Shown piece by piece: positions 7,230-14,366 of a DNA stretch of 17,842 nucleotides (its first letter is position 1; every line of letters begins with the position of its first letter). The translations under genes were made by a program, and so were the position numbers. The stretch is taken from NCBI GenBank assembly GCA_910585875.1, contig CAJUIK010000036.1, forward strand, positions 1-17,842, written 5' to 3'. A model generated the notes under the pieces. That model did no database searches. It worked only from the letters and a program-made list of their open reading frames with translations, and was not told the origin of the DNA. The stretch is from an uncultured Eubacteriales bacterium. GTDB lineage: Bacteria > Bacillota > Clostridia > Oscillospirales > Butyricicoccaceae.

Positions 7230-8183
7230 ATGAAGAAACGATTTTTCGCCTTTGGACGATGGGGAAGCGGTTTGCTGTTTTGCCTGGTCTTCGCCGCCCC
7301 GGCCTGGATGACGTGGGGCGTCAATTGGCTGGCTCATTACAGCGTCAAACTCTATTTTGAGAAGAAGGAACTTGTGAACCAGGCGCAGCTGCTCCGGGTG
7401 GGGCTTGGGCGCGATATCGCCCCCATACTGTTTTTGTCGGCGGCCTTTTGCTGCCTGCTGGATAGGCCCAGGCCCGCCCGCCTGGTCTGGCGGCTGTATG
7501 CGACAATCAGCGGGGCGTTGGCTTTGGTTTTTCTGGCGGCCGCCATTCCCTCTGACTGGGAAAGAAAGTCCGGTATCGGCGTCGGCGCCTTTGTCGGAGG
7601 GTATACCTTTCCCTATTGGCGTCAGGGCGGGCTGAACGGCCTTCAGCTGATTCTTCTGCTGGGCCCGGCGCTGGCGCTGCTCTATTGGCTGCTGAGCCTA
7701 AGGTTGGAGGCGCCGATTCGCCGCCAAACCTTCCCCTGGCTTCCTCTGCTGTGCGCCGGCGGGTTTGCGGCCGCGTTCGCTTTTCCCGCCTGGAAATACT
7801 GGGTCTGGGCTGGAGGGATCGTTCCTGCCCCGGAAGAGGGGATTCCGGTTCAAACGGCGCATTTGCGGCAGGCTTGGCTGGTCGCTCAATATGGGGCGCC
7901 GTTCCTGTTTTTGCTGCTGATTTTGTGCCTGCTGCTGCGGAAAACTTCCGGCGATTCGATGGCGTTTTGGCTGTATTTCACTTTGGCCGCCGGGTTTCTT
8001 TTGGCTTTTGCCGCAGGCTGGCTGCCCGTTCAGGGGGAGGTGTTCCAGGGGCGGATTCCCTTTGGGGATATCGTCGCTGCGTATGGGAACTGGGGGGTGG
8101 GAGGCCTCGCCGTCCTGTTGGTTCTGGGTCCCGCCGCCTGTCTGCTCAGTTGGCGGATGGAGAAAAGGAGGGAAGGGAGATGA
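7230..8183 (+). CDS. Eight-TM integral membrane protein with an internal duplication, function unknown
   Basis: I do not recognise this 317-aa protein. It has about eight hydrophobic spans (near 11-34, 62-78, 90-106, 136-157, 168-193, 220-237, 245-264 and 286-307) and a short basic C-terminus. The two halves resemble each other with an offset of about 155-162 residues: FAAPAWMTW (21-29) against FAFPAWKYW (183-191), APILFL (64-69) against APFLFL (223-228), and LLLGPALALLYW (142-153) against LVLGPAACLLSW (297-308). It is thus a 4+4 TM duplication, the arrangement seen in many transporters and scramblase-like proteins, but no catalytic motif is visible. Start ATG 7230 has an excellent upstream GGAGGAGG. 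It is first in a cluster with its own promoter and overlaps the next gene by ATGA. Confidence 0.85.
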   Translation: MKKRFFAFGRWGSGLLFCLVFAAPAWMTWGVNWLAHYSVKLYFEKKELVNQAQLLRVGLGRDIAPILFLSAAFCCLLDRPRPARLVWRLYATISGALALVFLAAAIPSDWERKSGIGVGAFVGGYTFPYWRQGGLNGLQLILLLGPALALLYWLLSLRLEAPIRRQTFPWLPLLCAGGFAAAFAFPAWKYWVWAGGIVPAPEEGIPVQTAHLRQAWLVAQYGAPFLFLLLILCLLLRKTSGDSMAFWLYFTLAAGFLLAFAAGWLPVQGEVFQGRIPFGDIVAAYGNWGVGGLAVLLVLGPAACLLSWRMEKRREGR

Positions 8184-8680
8184 GCCCCCGCAAAGGAAAC
8201 AAATTTTTGCTCTGCGCGGCGCTTTTGTCGGCGCTGTGTTCTTTTGGGGCGGAGGCCCGGAAGAGCGGGCCGGAGGATTGGGGTCGTTACGCCCCGGATC
8301 TGCAAAAAAATATAAGGGTCTATTTTTCTATACCGATTGAGTTCAGCCAGGAAAAGGCCGGCGACAAGACGATCGACCAGAGGGGCAGGCTTCTCATTGC
8401 CGCCAGACACGACTTCTATTATAATCCCAATACATACCAGATCGATCGGTACGATTATCCGAAGATTCAAGAAATGGGATTTTTGGAAGATGGAAATCTG
8501 GGATATTATGAAATCGCCGACCAGGACTATGGCGCGGCAATTCTGGACAACGGCGTCGACATTCAGTACTATTATTCCATTGAAATCGTCTTCCACCGGC
8601 GGGACGGCGCCGCAGAACACTTGGGTTGGTTCCGAAAGTCCTGGATTCACAATGGCGAATCGCCGGACAGCATAGAGTAG
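8180..8680 (+). CDS. Small exported protein, function unknown
   Basis: The 166-aa product starts at an ATG overlapping the previous stop (ATGA) with GGAGGGAAGG upstream, so it is probably coupled to the 8-TM gene. Residues 1-26 look like a signal peptide: basic MSPRKGNK, a hydrophobic core of about 9-23, and AEA before a likely cleavage site. The LSALC stretch is not a convincing lipobox. The mature part is rich in Tyr and Asp (DFYYNPNTYQIDRYDY, 78-93; DIQYYYSIEIVFHRR, 127-141), suggesting a compact beta-rich extracytoplasmic domain. No family was recognised. It most likely acts outside the membrane together with the neighbouring membrane proteins. Confidence 0.75.
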   Translation: MSPRKGNKFLLCAALLSALCSFGAEARKSGPEDWGRYAPDLQKNIRVYFSIPIEFSQEKAGDKTIDQRGRLLIAARHDFYYNPNTYQIDRYDYPKIQEMGFLEDGNLGYYEIADQDYGAAILDNGVDIQYYYSIEIVFHRRDGAAEHLGWFRKSWIHNGESPDSIE

Positions 8681-8689
8681 GGGGCAGAT

Positions 8690-9937
8690 ATGGCTCGGTA
8701 CAAGGTTTCCAATAAAAATATCTACGGCCTGAAGGACGGCTTGGCCCAGATCTTGATTGTCTGTTCGCTGTCGGCGATGGCGTTTACTCTGGCGGTAACT
8801 TTTTTAGTCGTGCCTCTGTTTCACGGCGGGCCTGCCGAAAAAGACGCCCTGCCTGTGGGGCAGACGGCTGCGGCCGATACGCCCATGGCCCAATCCATTG
8901 CCGATATGGAGCGGATGACCGACGGCTTTACCTTTTATTCCGACGGCTCGGTATTGAAACACAATACCTTTCAGGCGGGGCCGGAGCAGGAGACTTATCA
9001 TTATCTGACCCTGGAGAGCGGGGAAACGGTCGTCGCCCGCATCAATATGAAAAATCTGACCAAGATGGGGGCTATTGGCATTTACCGCCTGCCAATCGGG
9101 GCTTGGCGGGAATGGGAACCGCCGGAAGAAGCCCAGATTGCGCCTGATGTGACGGACCGCGGCCATTACATCGATATGGTCGGAGATTCTGTGCGTCTGG
9201 CCGCCTTGCGGGAGGACGAAGAGAAGACAGGTTATTGGCTGATTGCTTGGGCTTTTGTGCTGTTCAACCTGGCCGGCCGGGTGATTGTGGTGCGGAAATG
9301 GAAGTTTGCCCCGGCGCTGCTCTGGTCTCGGGACCCGCTGCTGCCCCGAAGCGACCTGGAATGCTGGTGCGCCGCCACCTATGCCATTTGGTCCCATTGC
9401 TATGGCAAAGAGGGCTTTCCCCTGATTACCGGAACAAGAGCCAGCCGCAAGCAGCTGAAAATGTTCCGCGCGGCCTTGGCGGATTCTTGGGATATCCACA
9501 ACCGGGAGGAAGGGCTGCAAACGGTTCATGAGCTGACCGACCGCTGGGCGGGCCGGCTGGATACCTCCCAGGCCGGGTGGGATTTGTGCCGGGCGACCCA
9601 GCTGCTGGCTATGATGTACCTGATGAAATGGATTAGCCGGGAGGAGCTGGATCTGGAGTTCAGCCGGGTGGGCCGAGTCATCCAGCGCAGCTTCTCCGGC
9701 TGGGATCAGCTGATGGAAAGCTATATGCAGGGCTTTTGCGCCTGGGTGGACCGGATTGGCTACGATGTGCAGTACAACCGGAACCAGCGCACAGTCCTTT
9801 ATGAGCGGATGAAAAGGCAGAACTGTTCTCCCTACAGCGTCCCTTGGGATACCGACCTGAACTGGCCCCCGGAACACACCGGAAACAGCCGGAAGTTTAC
9901 CAAAAAGCTGCTGCGCAGCTATCGAGAGGATTTTTAA
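8690..9937 (+). CDS. Membrane-anchored DUF1266 family protein
   Basis: The 415-aa protein has two predicted membrane spans (18-43 and 181-201) enclosing an outside segment of about 135 residues, then a cytoplasmic C-terminal domain. That domain (about 225-395) has the pattern of DUF1266 (YbeU/YbeR-like): SWDIHNREEGLQTVHEL (266-282), AGWDLCRATQLL (295-306) with YLMKWISREEL (310-320), and FSGWDQLMESYMQGFCAW (335-352). A late PWDTDLNW is also present. No enzymatic function is established for DUF1266. The topology, with an external domain joined to a cytoplasmic DUF1266 module, suggests a sensing or scaffolding role, but this is inference. Start ATG 8690 follows a G-rich site (GGGGG, 8681-8684 region) only nine bases after the previous stop. 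Confidence 0.8.
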   Translation: MARYKVSNKNIYGLKDGLAQILIVCSLSAMAFTLAVTFLVVPLFHGGPAEKDALPVGQTAAADTPMAQSIADMERMTDGFTFYSDGSVLKHNTFQAGPEQETYHYLTLESGETVVARINMKNLTKMGAIGIYRLPIGAWREWEPPEEAQIAPDVTDRGHYIDMVGDSVRLAALREDEEKTGYWLIAWAFVLFNLAGRVIVVRKWKFAPALLWSRDPLLPRSDLECWCAATYAIWSHCYGKEGFPLITGTRASRKQLKMFRAALADSWDIHNREEGLQTVHELTDRWAGRLDTSQAGWDLCRATQLLAMMYLMKWISREELDLEFSRVGRVIQRSFSGWDQLMESYMQGFCAWVDRIGYDVQYNRNQRTVLYERMKRQNCSPYSVPWDTDLNWPPEHTGNSRKFTKKLLRSYREDF

Positions 9938-9974
9938 CCCTCCGACGACCGCAATGGCTTTGGAGATAGATCCA

Positions 9975-10742
9975 ATGGAAAGGCGGCGAGAGCGAATGGA
10001 AAAAAGCAGATGGAATATTTTGAGCTATATCCTTCTGTTGGCGGTATGCTCTTTGATAGCTGTTCGATGGTTCAATCGCCCTGATAACGCGGCGTCTTCC
10101 AAAAAGATGGAAGATGTGACTATTACAGTCTACTCAGATTATCCTACCTACGATAGCCTCAAAGATTTAGAGAACGATTCAACTTACATTGTGGAAGGGC
10201 AATATACGGGTTTGCTGTCCACATGGAATGTAGATCGCTTGCCCAGCGATCCTTCTCAGGAAGACCCCACATCTTATTCAGAGGGAAGAAAATATGGTTT
10301 TACTGTATCCCGTGTTCTCAAAGGAGAAGATGTGCCCGAGGAAATTGAAATCAACAAGGTTTACTCCGTCCAAGCCAAGTATTTGGATGAAAACGGGGAA
10401 GAGATTGCATATCAGCTGCCAACTCAGTATTATACGGAACCTCAAATCGGGGAAACTTATCTGCTGTTTTTGAATTATGACGCTGAATGCAGCGGCACAT
10501 ATTTTTCGGCGGGCGAGCCTGGAGAAATTATGCTGGGCTCTGACGGGCTGAGCGAAACCTGCTCCAACTTATTCAATCCCCCCGCAAATCAGCCAGAGAT
10601 GATGACGACATATGCCGAGGGAGAGGACACGATTTACCGCATTTCTTTCCCAAGGAAGAGAAGAGAGGATCTTTATCAAGATTTTCTCAGCGGCATTCCA
10701 TGGGAAGAGCTGCTGGATCAAGTGGAAGCGGCGGCAGAGTAG
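9975..10742 (+). CDS. Single-TM anchored extracytoplasmic protein, function unknown
   Basis: The 255-aa product has a basic N-terminus (MERRRERMEKSR), one hydrophobic span (about 14-32) and an acidic extracytoplasmic domain. That domain contains YIVEGQYTGL (71-80), YGFTVSRVLKGEDVPEEIEI (107-126) and GETYLLFLNYD (159-169). This order of strand, VLKG and YLLFL resembles small beta-barrel domains of many Gram-positive secreted proteins of unknown function; that is an impression, not a family assignment. I chose ATG 9975 because GGAG lies nine bases upstream; ATG 9954 and ATG 9996 are in the same frame and possible. The coding sequence is visibly more AT-rich than its neighbours. It is last in the cluster and is followed at once by a terminator. 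Confidence 0.75.
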   Translation: MERRRERMEKSRWNILSYILLLAVCSLIAVRWFNRPDNAASSKKMEDVTITVYSDYPTYDSLKDLENDSTYIVEGQYTGLLSTWNVDRLPSDPSQEDPTSYSEGRKYGFTVSRVLKGEDVPEEIEINKVYSVQAKYLDENGEEIAYQLPTQYYTEPQIGETYLLFLNYDAECSGTYFSAGEPGEIMLGSDGLSETCSNLFNPPANQPEMMTTYAEGEDTIYRISFPRKRREDLYQDFLSGIPWEELLDQVEAAAE

Positions 10743-10745
10743 CAT

Positions 10746-10785
10746 AAAAAAAGCCAGCCGAGGAATCCCTCGGCTGGCTTTTTTT
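10746..10785. terminator. Bidirectional rho-independent terminator between convergent genes
   Basis: The perfect 11-bp arms GCCAGCCGAGG (10753-10763) and CCTCGGCTGGC (10768-10778) enclose an AATC loop. They are flanked by seven A on the left (10746-10752) and seven T on the right (10779-10785). The hairpin therefore has a T run in both directions. It lies between the + strand stop at 10742 and the minus-strand stop at 10799. Confidence 0.93.
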
Positions 10786-10798
10786 GAGTTTCTATTGT

Positions 10799-12433
10799 TT
10801 ATAGGCGATACCGCAACTGGCCCTCCACCCAGGTTTGCAGCACTTTGGTCTGCAAAATCTCCTCTTCGGGAATGGAAAACAGATCCCGGTCCAGCACAAT
10901 GAAATCCGCCAGCTTGCCGGGGGAGATAGAGCCTTTTTCCTCTTCTTCGCCAGAGGCGTAGGCCCCTTCGACGGTGTAGCATTTCAGCGCCTGTTCCATA
11001 GTCAAAGCCTCCTGAGGCAGGAAGGTTTGCTTTTCCCCGCCGGCGACATTTTTCCGGGCCACGGCGCAGTAGAGATTGGGCATGGTATCAAATTTTTCCA
11101 CCGGGCAGTCGGTGCCCAGGCTGACGTGGACGCCGTTTTCATAGAGGGAGCGCCAAGCATAAGAGGAGGCGGTCAGTTCTTCGCCCACCCGGTCTCGGCA
11201 GATCCGCATATCGTAATCGATGAAAATGGGCTGCACAAAGGCCAAAACGTCCAGCTGGCGGAAGCGGCGCAACAGGGCCTGGTCGGTGATTTGGCAGTGA
11301 ACGACGCCGTGACGGGGCCGATATTGGGGGCACAGCAATTGGGCGTTTTCAATGGCGTCCATCGCCATTTCAACGGCCCGGTCGCCGATAGCGTGGATGG
11401 CGGCGGGCATATTGCGCCGCTGGCAGGTCAGAACCAATTCGTTCAGCTGGGCCTGCGTAAACATTTCCAGCCCCGTTGTGGAAGGGTCGTCTTGATAAGG
11501 CCGGCGCAGGGCGGCGGTGCGGGCGCCCAGACTGCCGTCGGCCAGCAGCTTGACGCAACTGGGCCGGAACCAGCGGGAGCCCCATCGGCCGTATCCGGCG
11601 TCCAGAAATTCCTCAATCAGCTCCGGCTTTTGCAGCAGGCACTGTTCAGATAGGCGGATTTGCAGTTTGCCCTGGGCCTCCAGCTGGGCGAAGGCCTCAA
11701 ACAGCAGGTTGTAATCCGCCTGGGGCGTGTATCCCACGTCGTCGCTTTGGATGGAGGTAATGCCCTGGGCCAGGGCTTTTTGCTGGGCGGCCAGAATGAT
11801 CTGCTTCATAGTCTCCAAGTTCAGGCTGGAGATTTGGGCCTTGGTATCGTCCAGCAGGCTCTCCCGGATGACGCCGTCGGGCTCCCCGTCCGGTCCGATT
11901 CCTGCCAGGCCGCCGTATTGAGGCGCGGTTTCCCGGGTAATATTCAGCGCCTTTAGGGCGGCGGAATTCAGAGCGCCGATGTGGAAGCAGGCCCGCATGA
12001 TCATCATAGGCTTGTCCGGGCAGACCGCGTCCAAATCCGCCCGGTTGGGGAAGCGCTTCTCCCCCTGGGTGAAATAATCCTGGTTCCAGCCCTCGCCTTC
12101 CAGCCAAATCCCCTCCGGCGCCAGGCCCTGTTCCAGGCCTTTCTTCATCCGGGCCTGAATTTCCGCGATGGATTGGGCGCCGGAAAGATCCACGCTCATC
12201 AGCCCTTTGGCAAAGTGGATGAAGTGCATATGGGAGTCGTTGAAGCCGGGCAGGGTCAGCCGCCCCTCCAGGTCGATTTCCCGGGCGGTTTCGCCTCGGC
12301 GGGCCAGTTCCACCCGGGCGGCCTTCAGGCCGCCCACAAAGGCGAAGCGGCCGTTTTCGATCAAAGCGGCCTGAGCCCGGGGCTGCCGGTCGTCCATGGT
12401 GCGGATGTCTCCATTGTAAATCAGAGTAAGCAC
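10799..12433 (-). CDS. Amidohydrolase of the YtcJ/NfdA-like Amidohydro_3 family
   Basis: This 544-aa protein belongs to the metal-dependent amidohydrolases of YtcJ type, a family that includes N-substituted formamide deformylase; the substrate here cannot be told. Visible metal and active-site elements are PGFNDSHMHF with His68 and His70, KLLADGSLGARTAALRRPY with Lys295, HAIGDRAV with His347, HGVVHCQI with His375 and His379, and GTDCPVE with Asp442. The C-terminal GSISPGKLADFIVLDRDLF closes the small composite beta domain. No signal peptide is seen, so it is cytoplasmic. The start is a GTG (12433-12431), with AGGAGGA on the minus strand eight bases upstream. It is a single-gene unit with its own promoter and a shared terminator. 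Confidence 0.9.
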   Translation of the reverse strand: MLTLIYNGDIRTMDDRQPRAQAALIENGRFAFVGGLKAARVELARRGETAREIDLEGRLTLPGFNDSHMHFIHFAKGLMSVDLSGAQSIAEIQARMKKGLEQGLAPEGIWLEGEGWNQDYFTQGEKRFPNRADLDAVCPDKPMMIMRACFHIGALNSAALKALNITRETAPQYGGLAGIGPDGEPDGVIRESLLDDTKAQISSLNLETMKQIILAAQQKALAQGITSIQSDDVGYTPQADYNLLFEAFAQLEAQGKLQIRLSEQCLLQKPELIEEFLDAGYGRWGSRWFRPSCVKLLADGSLGARTAALRRPYQDDPSTTGLEMFTQAQLNELVLTCQRRNMPAAIHAIGDRAVEMAMDAIENAQLLCPQYRPRHGVVHCQITDQALLRRFRQLDVLAFVQPIFIDYDMRICRDRVGEELTASSYAWRSLYENGVHVSLGTDCPVEKFDTMPNLYCAVARKNVAGGEKQTFLPQEALTMEQALKCYTVEGAYASGEEEEKGSISPGKLADFIVLDRDLFSIPEEEILQTKVLQTWVEGQLRYRL

Positions 12434-12543
12434 AATGTTTTCCTCCTGAAAATCAGCCGAAGCACAAAAGACGCCTCGGCGGGATGTGTGTTAGGCCATG
12501 CGCCGGAACAATCAGAAAATTCTTTTCCAGGCGGCTTATCACC

Positions 12544-12573
12544 ATCATAATACCCGCGAAAGGATGCTGTCAA
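12544..12573 (-). promoter_or_regulatory. Promoter of the amidohydrolase gene
   Basis: On the minus strand TTGACA (12573-12568) is followed by an 18-base spacer and TATGAT (12549-12544), a perfect -35 and a 5/6 -10. The predicted leader is about 105 nt. It contains an 8-bp stem (GCCGAGGC with GCTTCGGC, one G-U pair, about 12456-12480) shortly before the AGGAGG site. Whether that stem regulates anything is unknown. Confidence 0.65.
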
Positions 12574-12611
12574 CCGTAAAAAGCGAAAGAAGCTCCCGGC
12601 CGCGCCCTAAA

Positions 12612-12680
12612 AGGATTTGCGGCGATTGATTCGCCGGAAATTGAAAGAATGAAGGGGGCCCCAAAAAGCCGAAGGCTTTT
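12612..12680 (+). repeat. 69-bp direct repeat, copy 1
   Basis: This copy is identical to 12735-12803 except for one base (G versus A in the run before the GGGGCCCC palindrome). It contains a stem CGGCGA-TTGAT-TCGCCG (12620-12636), the palindrome GGGGCCCC (12655-12662) and a shortened AAAAGCC-GAA-GGCTTTT stem. The copies are 123 bp apart, start to start. Confidence 0.9.
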
Positions 12681-12734
12681 ATGGCGCGTCAGCGCCCGGG
12701 CCCCGCCACAGGCGGGACGCCGGGAGTCCGGCGC

Positions 12735-12803
12735 AGGATTTGCGGCGATTGATTCGCCGGAAATTGAAAGAATGAAAGGGGCCCCAAAAAGCCGAAGGCT
12801 TTT
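12735..12803 (+). repeat. 69-bp direct repeat, copy 2
   Basis: This is the second copy of the repeat at 12612-12680. Here the distal stem is complete: CCCCAAAAAGCC (12782-12793), loop GAA, GGCTTTTTGGGG (12797-12808), a perfect 12-bp hairpin reaching five bases beyond the repeat. It resembles a terminator, but no gene on the + strand leads into it. An intergenic repeat family is more likely. Confidence 0.9.
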
Positions 12804-12862
12804 TGGGGTATTTTCTACAATTATTTCGCCCGGCGGAAGCAAATTGCTGTTCATTTTTTCTC

Positions 12863-12890
12863 TTGCCCCAGCGGAAAAGAGGTTTATAAT
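12863..12890 (+). promoter_or_regulatory. Promoter of the V/A-ATPase operon
   Basis: A perfect TATAAT (12885-12890) is preceded by TTGCCC (12863-12868) with a 16-base spacer. It lies about 57 bases before the ATG of the first ATPase gene, with no other good candidate nearer. Confidence 0.55.
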
Positions 12891-12947
12891 AATAGGAAGG
12901 CTTGAGAGGCGCGCCCTCCGGGCCTTTTGCGAGGTGGAGGGAAGAAA

Positions 12948-13289
12948 ATGCGTCACAGCGATATGATCAACAGCATTGTGGAAACAGAACGCCGCGCCCG
13001 GGACATCACCGCCCAGGCCCAGGCCCAGAGAGAGTTGCTGGACCGGCAGGTGGAAGAGGGGACGGAGGAAATGCGCCGCCGCTTCCATGCGGAGGCGGGG
13101 CGGCGGATCGCCCAAGCCAAAAAAGAGGAAGAGGCGGAGCAGCGCCGCTCCATGCAGGAGCTGGAAGAACGGCTTCGGGCCGCTTTGGAGGATCTGGAGC
13201 GCAAGAGCCAGGCCAACCACAGCGCTTGGGTCCAGGCCCTGTTCGGCCGCATTGTGGGCGGCGAGGAACGGAGTGAAGGCTCGTGCTGA
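12948..13289 (+). CDS. V/A-type ATPase subunit H (G-type peripheral stalk, NtpF-like)
   Basis: This 113-aa protein is almost entirely charged alpha-helix, with heptad-like Glu, Arg, Ala and Gln over residues 12-90 and a short C-terminal helix (WVQALFGRIVGG). That is the layout of the peripheral-stalk subunit called H in archaea and F (NtpF) in Enterococcus hirae, which pairs with subunit E as a stator. Position at the head of an ATPase operon supports this; sequence alone gives only a coiled coil. I chose ATG 12948 because GGAGGGA lies upstream; the frame opens earlier at a TTG (12927) that would swallow that ribosome site. It overlaps the next gene by 7 bp. Confidence 0.75.
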   Translation: MRHSDMINSIVETERRARDITAQAQAQRELLDRQVEEGTEEMRRRFHAEAGRRIAQAKKEEEAEQRRSMQELEERLRAALEDLERKSQANHSAWVQALFGRIVGGEERSEGSC

Positions 13290-14329
13290 AAGACCTGTTT
13301 GAGTATGCCGCCGTCAACGGCAAAATCCACGCCATGCTGGGCTGCCGGATGAGCCCGCAGGATTTTGACCAGCTGACGCAGGCCAAGGACGTGGCCGAGG
13401 CCGCCCAGACGCTGAGCGCCGGCCGGGCCTGGGGGCCTAGCCTGGCCGGGGCGGATTTGCAGCAGATCGGCCGGGTGGAGCTGGAAAGGCTGCTTTACGC
13501 CGGCCTGGCTCGGGAATATGACAAGCTGGCCGCTTTTGCCTCCAAGGGGATGCGGGGCCTGCTGCGGGCTTTGGCGTCCAAGGTGGAGGCCCAGCAGATT
13601 CTCCGGTTTCTGCGGCTGCTCTCCGCCGGCAGGCCATCGGATTTCGCGCTGAGCCTGCCCCAAGAGGCCATGCGCCACAGTCGAGTCCGCTTTGAAGCCC
13701 TAAAGGCCCGGCCGGATTACACCGGCCTGCTGGAAGCGGCGGCGGGCACGATCTTTGAAGGCCCCCTGGCCAAAGCCGCGCCCAAAGAGAGCCAGGAATT
13801 TGATTACTTAGCCTCGGAAACGGCGGTTCACGCCGCCTATTACCGGGCCGTGTTGGAAAGCGTGGCCCAGGGATTCCAAGGGGAAGACCGCCGCCGGCTG
13901 GAGGAATATTTTTTGCAGCAATGCGATTTTGCCAATATCGTCCGCATCATGCGGCTGAAAAAGCATTTCCAAACGCCGGGAGAGCAGCTGCCTCGGTATC
14001 TGCTGCCCTTTGGCAGCCGGCTGAAGGACAAATACCTGAAAGAGCTGGTTCAAACGCCCGGATGGGATGAAGCCATGGATCTGCTGCGCCGGGGGCCCTA
14101 TCGAAAGGTATTCCGGCAGAACCAGAGCGGCCGGATTGAAGACTATGCCTTCGGCTTTGGCCAGCCGGCCAGAGCCCAGCTGCGCCGAGGCCGGCCCTCG
14201 GCCTTTGACGGCGTGGCTTATCTGGAAATCAAAGAAAACGAACTGAAAAACATCGTCAATGTGATCGAATGTATCCGGTATCAAATGCCGCCGGAACAGA
14301 TCCCCTCTTATCTGACGCCGATTTATTGA
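13283..14329 (+). CDS. ntpC: V/A-type ATPase subunit C (central-stalk adaptor, AC39/d-type)
   Basis: Subunit C is the funnel-like adaptor that couples the central shaft to the membrane rotor ring. The 348-aa, mostly helical protein has the family length and its N-terminal FEYAAVNGKIHAM pattern. The C-terminal signature YLEIKENELKNIVNVIECIRY matches AC39-type subunits. The start is a GTG at 13283 that overlaps the upstream stop, with GGAGTGA seven bases before it. In the E. hirae operon the C gene follows K and E; here it comes second, before I. No membrane span is present. Identification rests on the C-terminal motif and operon context. Confidence 0.85.
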   Translation: MLKDLFEYAAVNGKIHAMLGCRMSPQDFDQLTQAKDVAEAAQTLSAGRAWGPSLAGADLQQIGRVELERLLYAGLAREYDKLAAFASKGMRGLLRALASKVEAQQILRFLRLLSAGRPSDFALSLPQEAMRHSRVRFEALKARPDYTGLLEAAAGTIFEGPLAKAAPKESQEFDYLASETAVHAAYYRAVLESVAQGFQGEDRRRLEEYFLQQCDFANIVRIMRLKKHFQTPGEQLPRYLLPFGSRLKDKYLKELVQTPGWDEAMDLLRRGPYRKVFRQNQSGRIEDYAFGFGQPARAQLRRGRPSAFDGVAYLEIKENELKNIVNVIECIRYQMPPEQIPSYLTPIY

Positions 14330-14366
14330 CGCCGGGAAAACAGAGGAAGAAAAGGAGGCGAAAGCT

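Larger units (their letters stand above)
12434..12947. other. Divergent intergenic region with two promoters and a duplicated hairpin element
   Basis: About 510 bases lie between the amidohydrolase start and the first ATPase gene. They hold the minus-strand promoter and leader, two copies of a 69-bp repeat (12612-12680, 12735-12803), a GC-rich spacer with a CCCGCC-ACA-GGCGGG stem (12702-12716), and a + strand promoter. Open frames crossing the repeats on both strands have no family similarity, and I do not count them as genes. Confidence 0.7.

Noticed and set aside
12612..12803. CRISPR-like array
   Set aside because: There are only two copies of a 69-bp unit, each with internal hairpins and a single 54-bp GC-rich spacer, and no cas genes. 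This is not a CRISPR arrangement.
12927..12947. TTG start of the ATPase H subunit gene
   Set aside because: It would place the GGAGGGA ribosome site inside the coding region. ATG 12948 has that site at a good distance.
12570..13220. Minus-strand open frame of 216 codons and + strand frame 12649-12966 across the repeats
   Set aside because: The frames stay open because the repeat period (123) is a multiple of three. They overlap the ATPase H gene or promoters and show only repeat-derived residues, with no family features.
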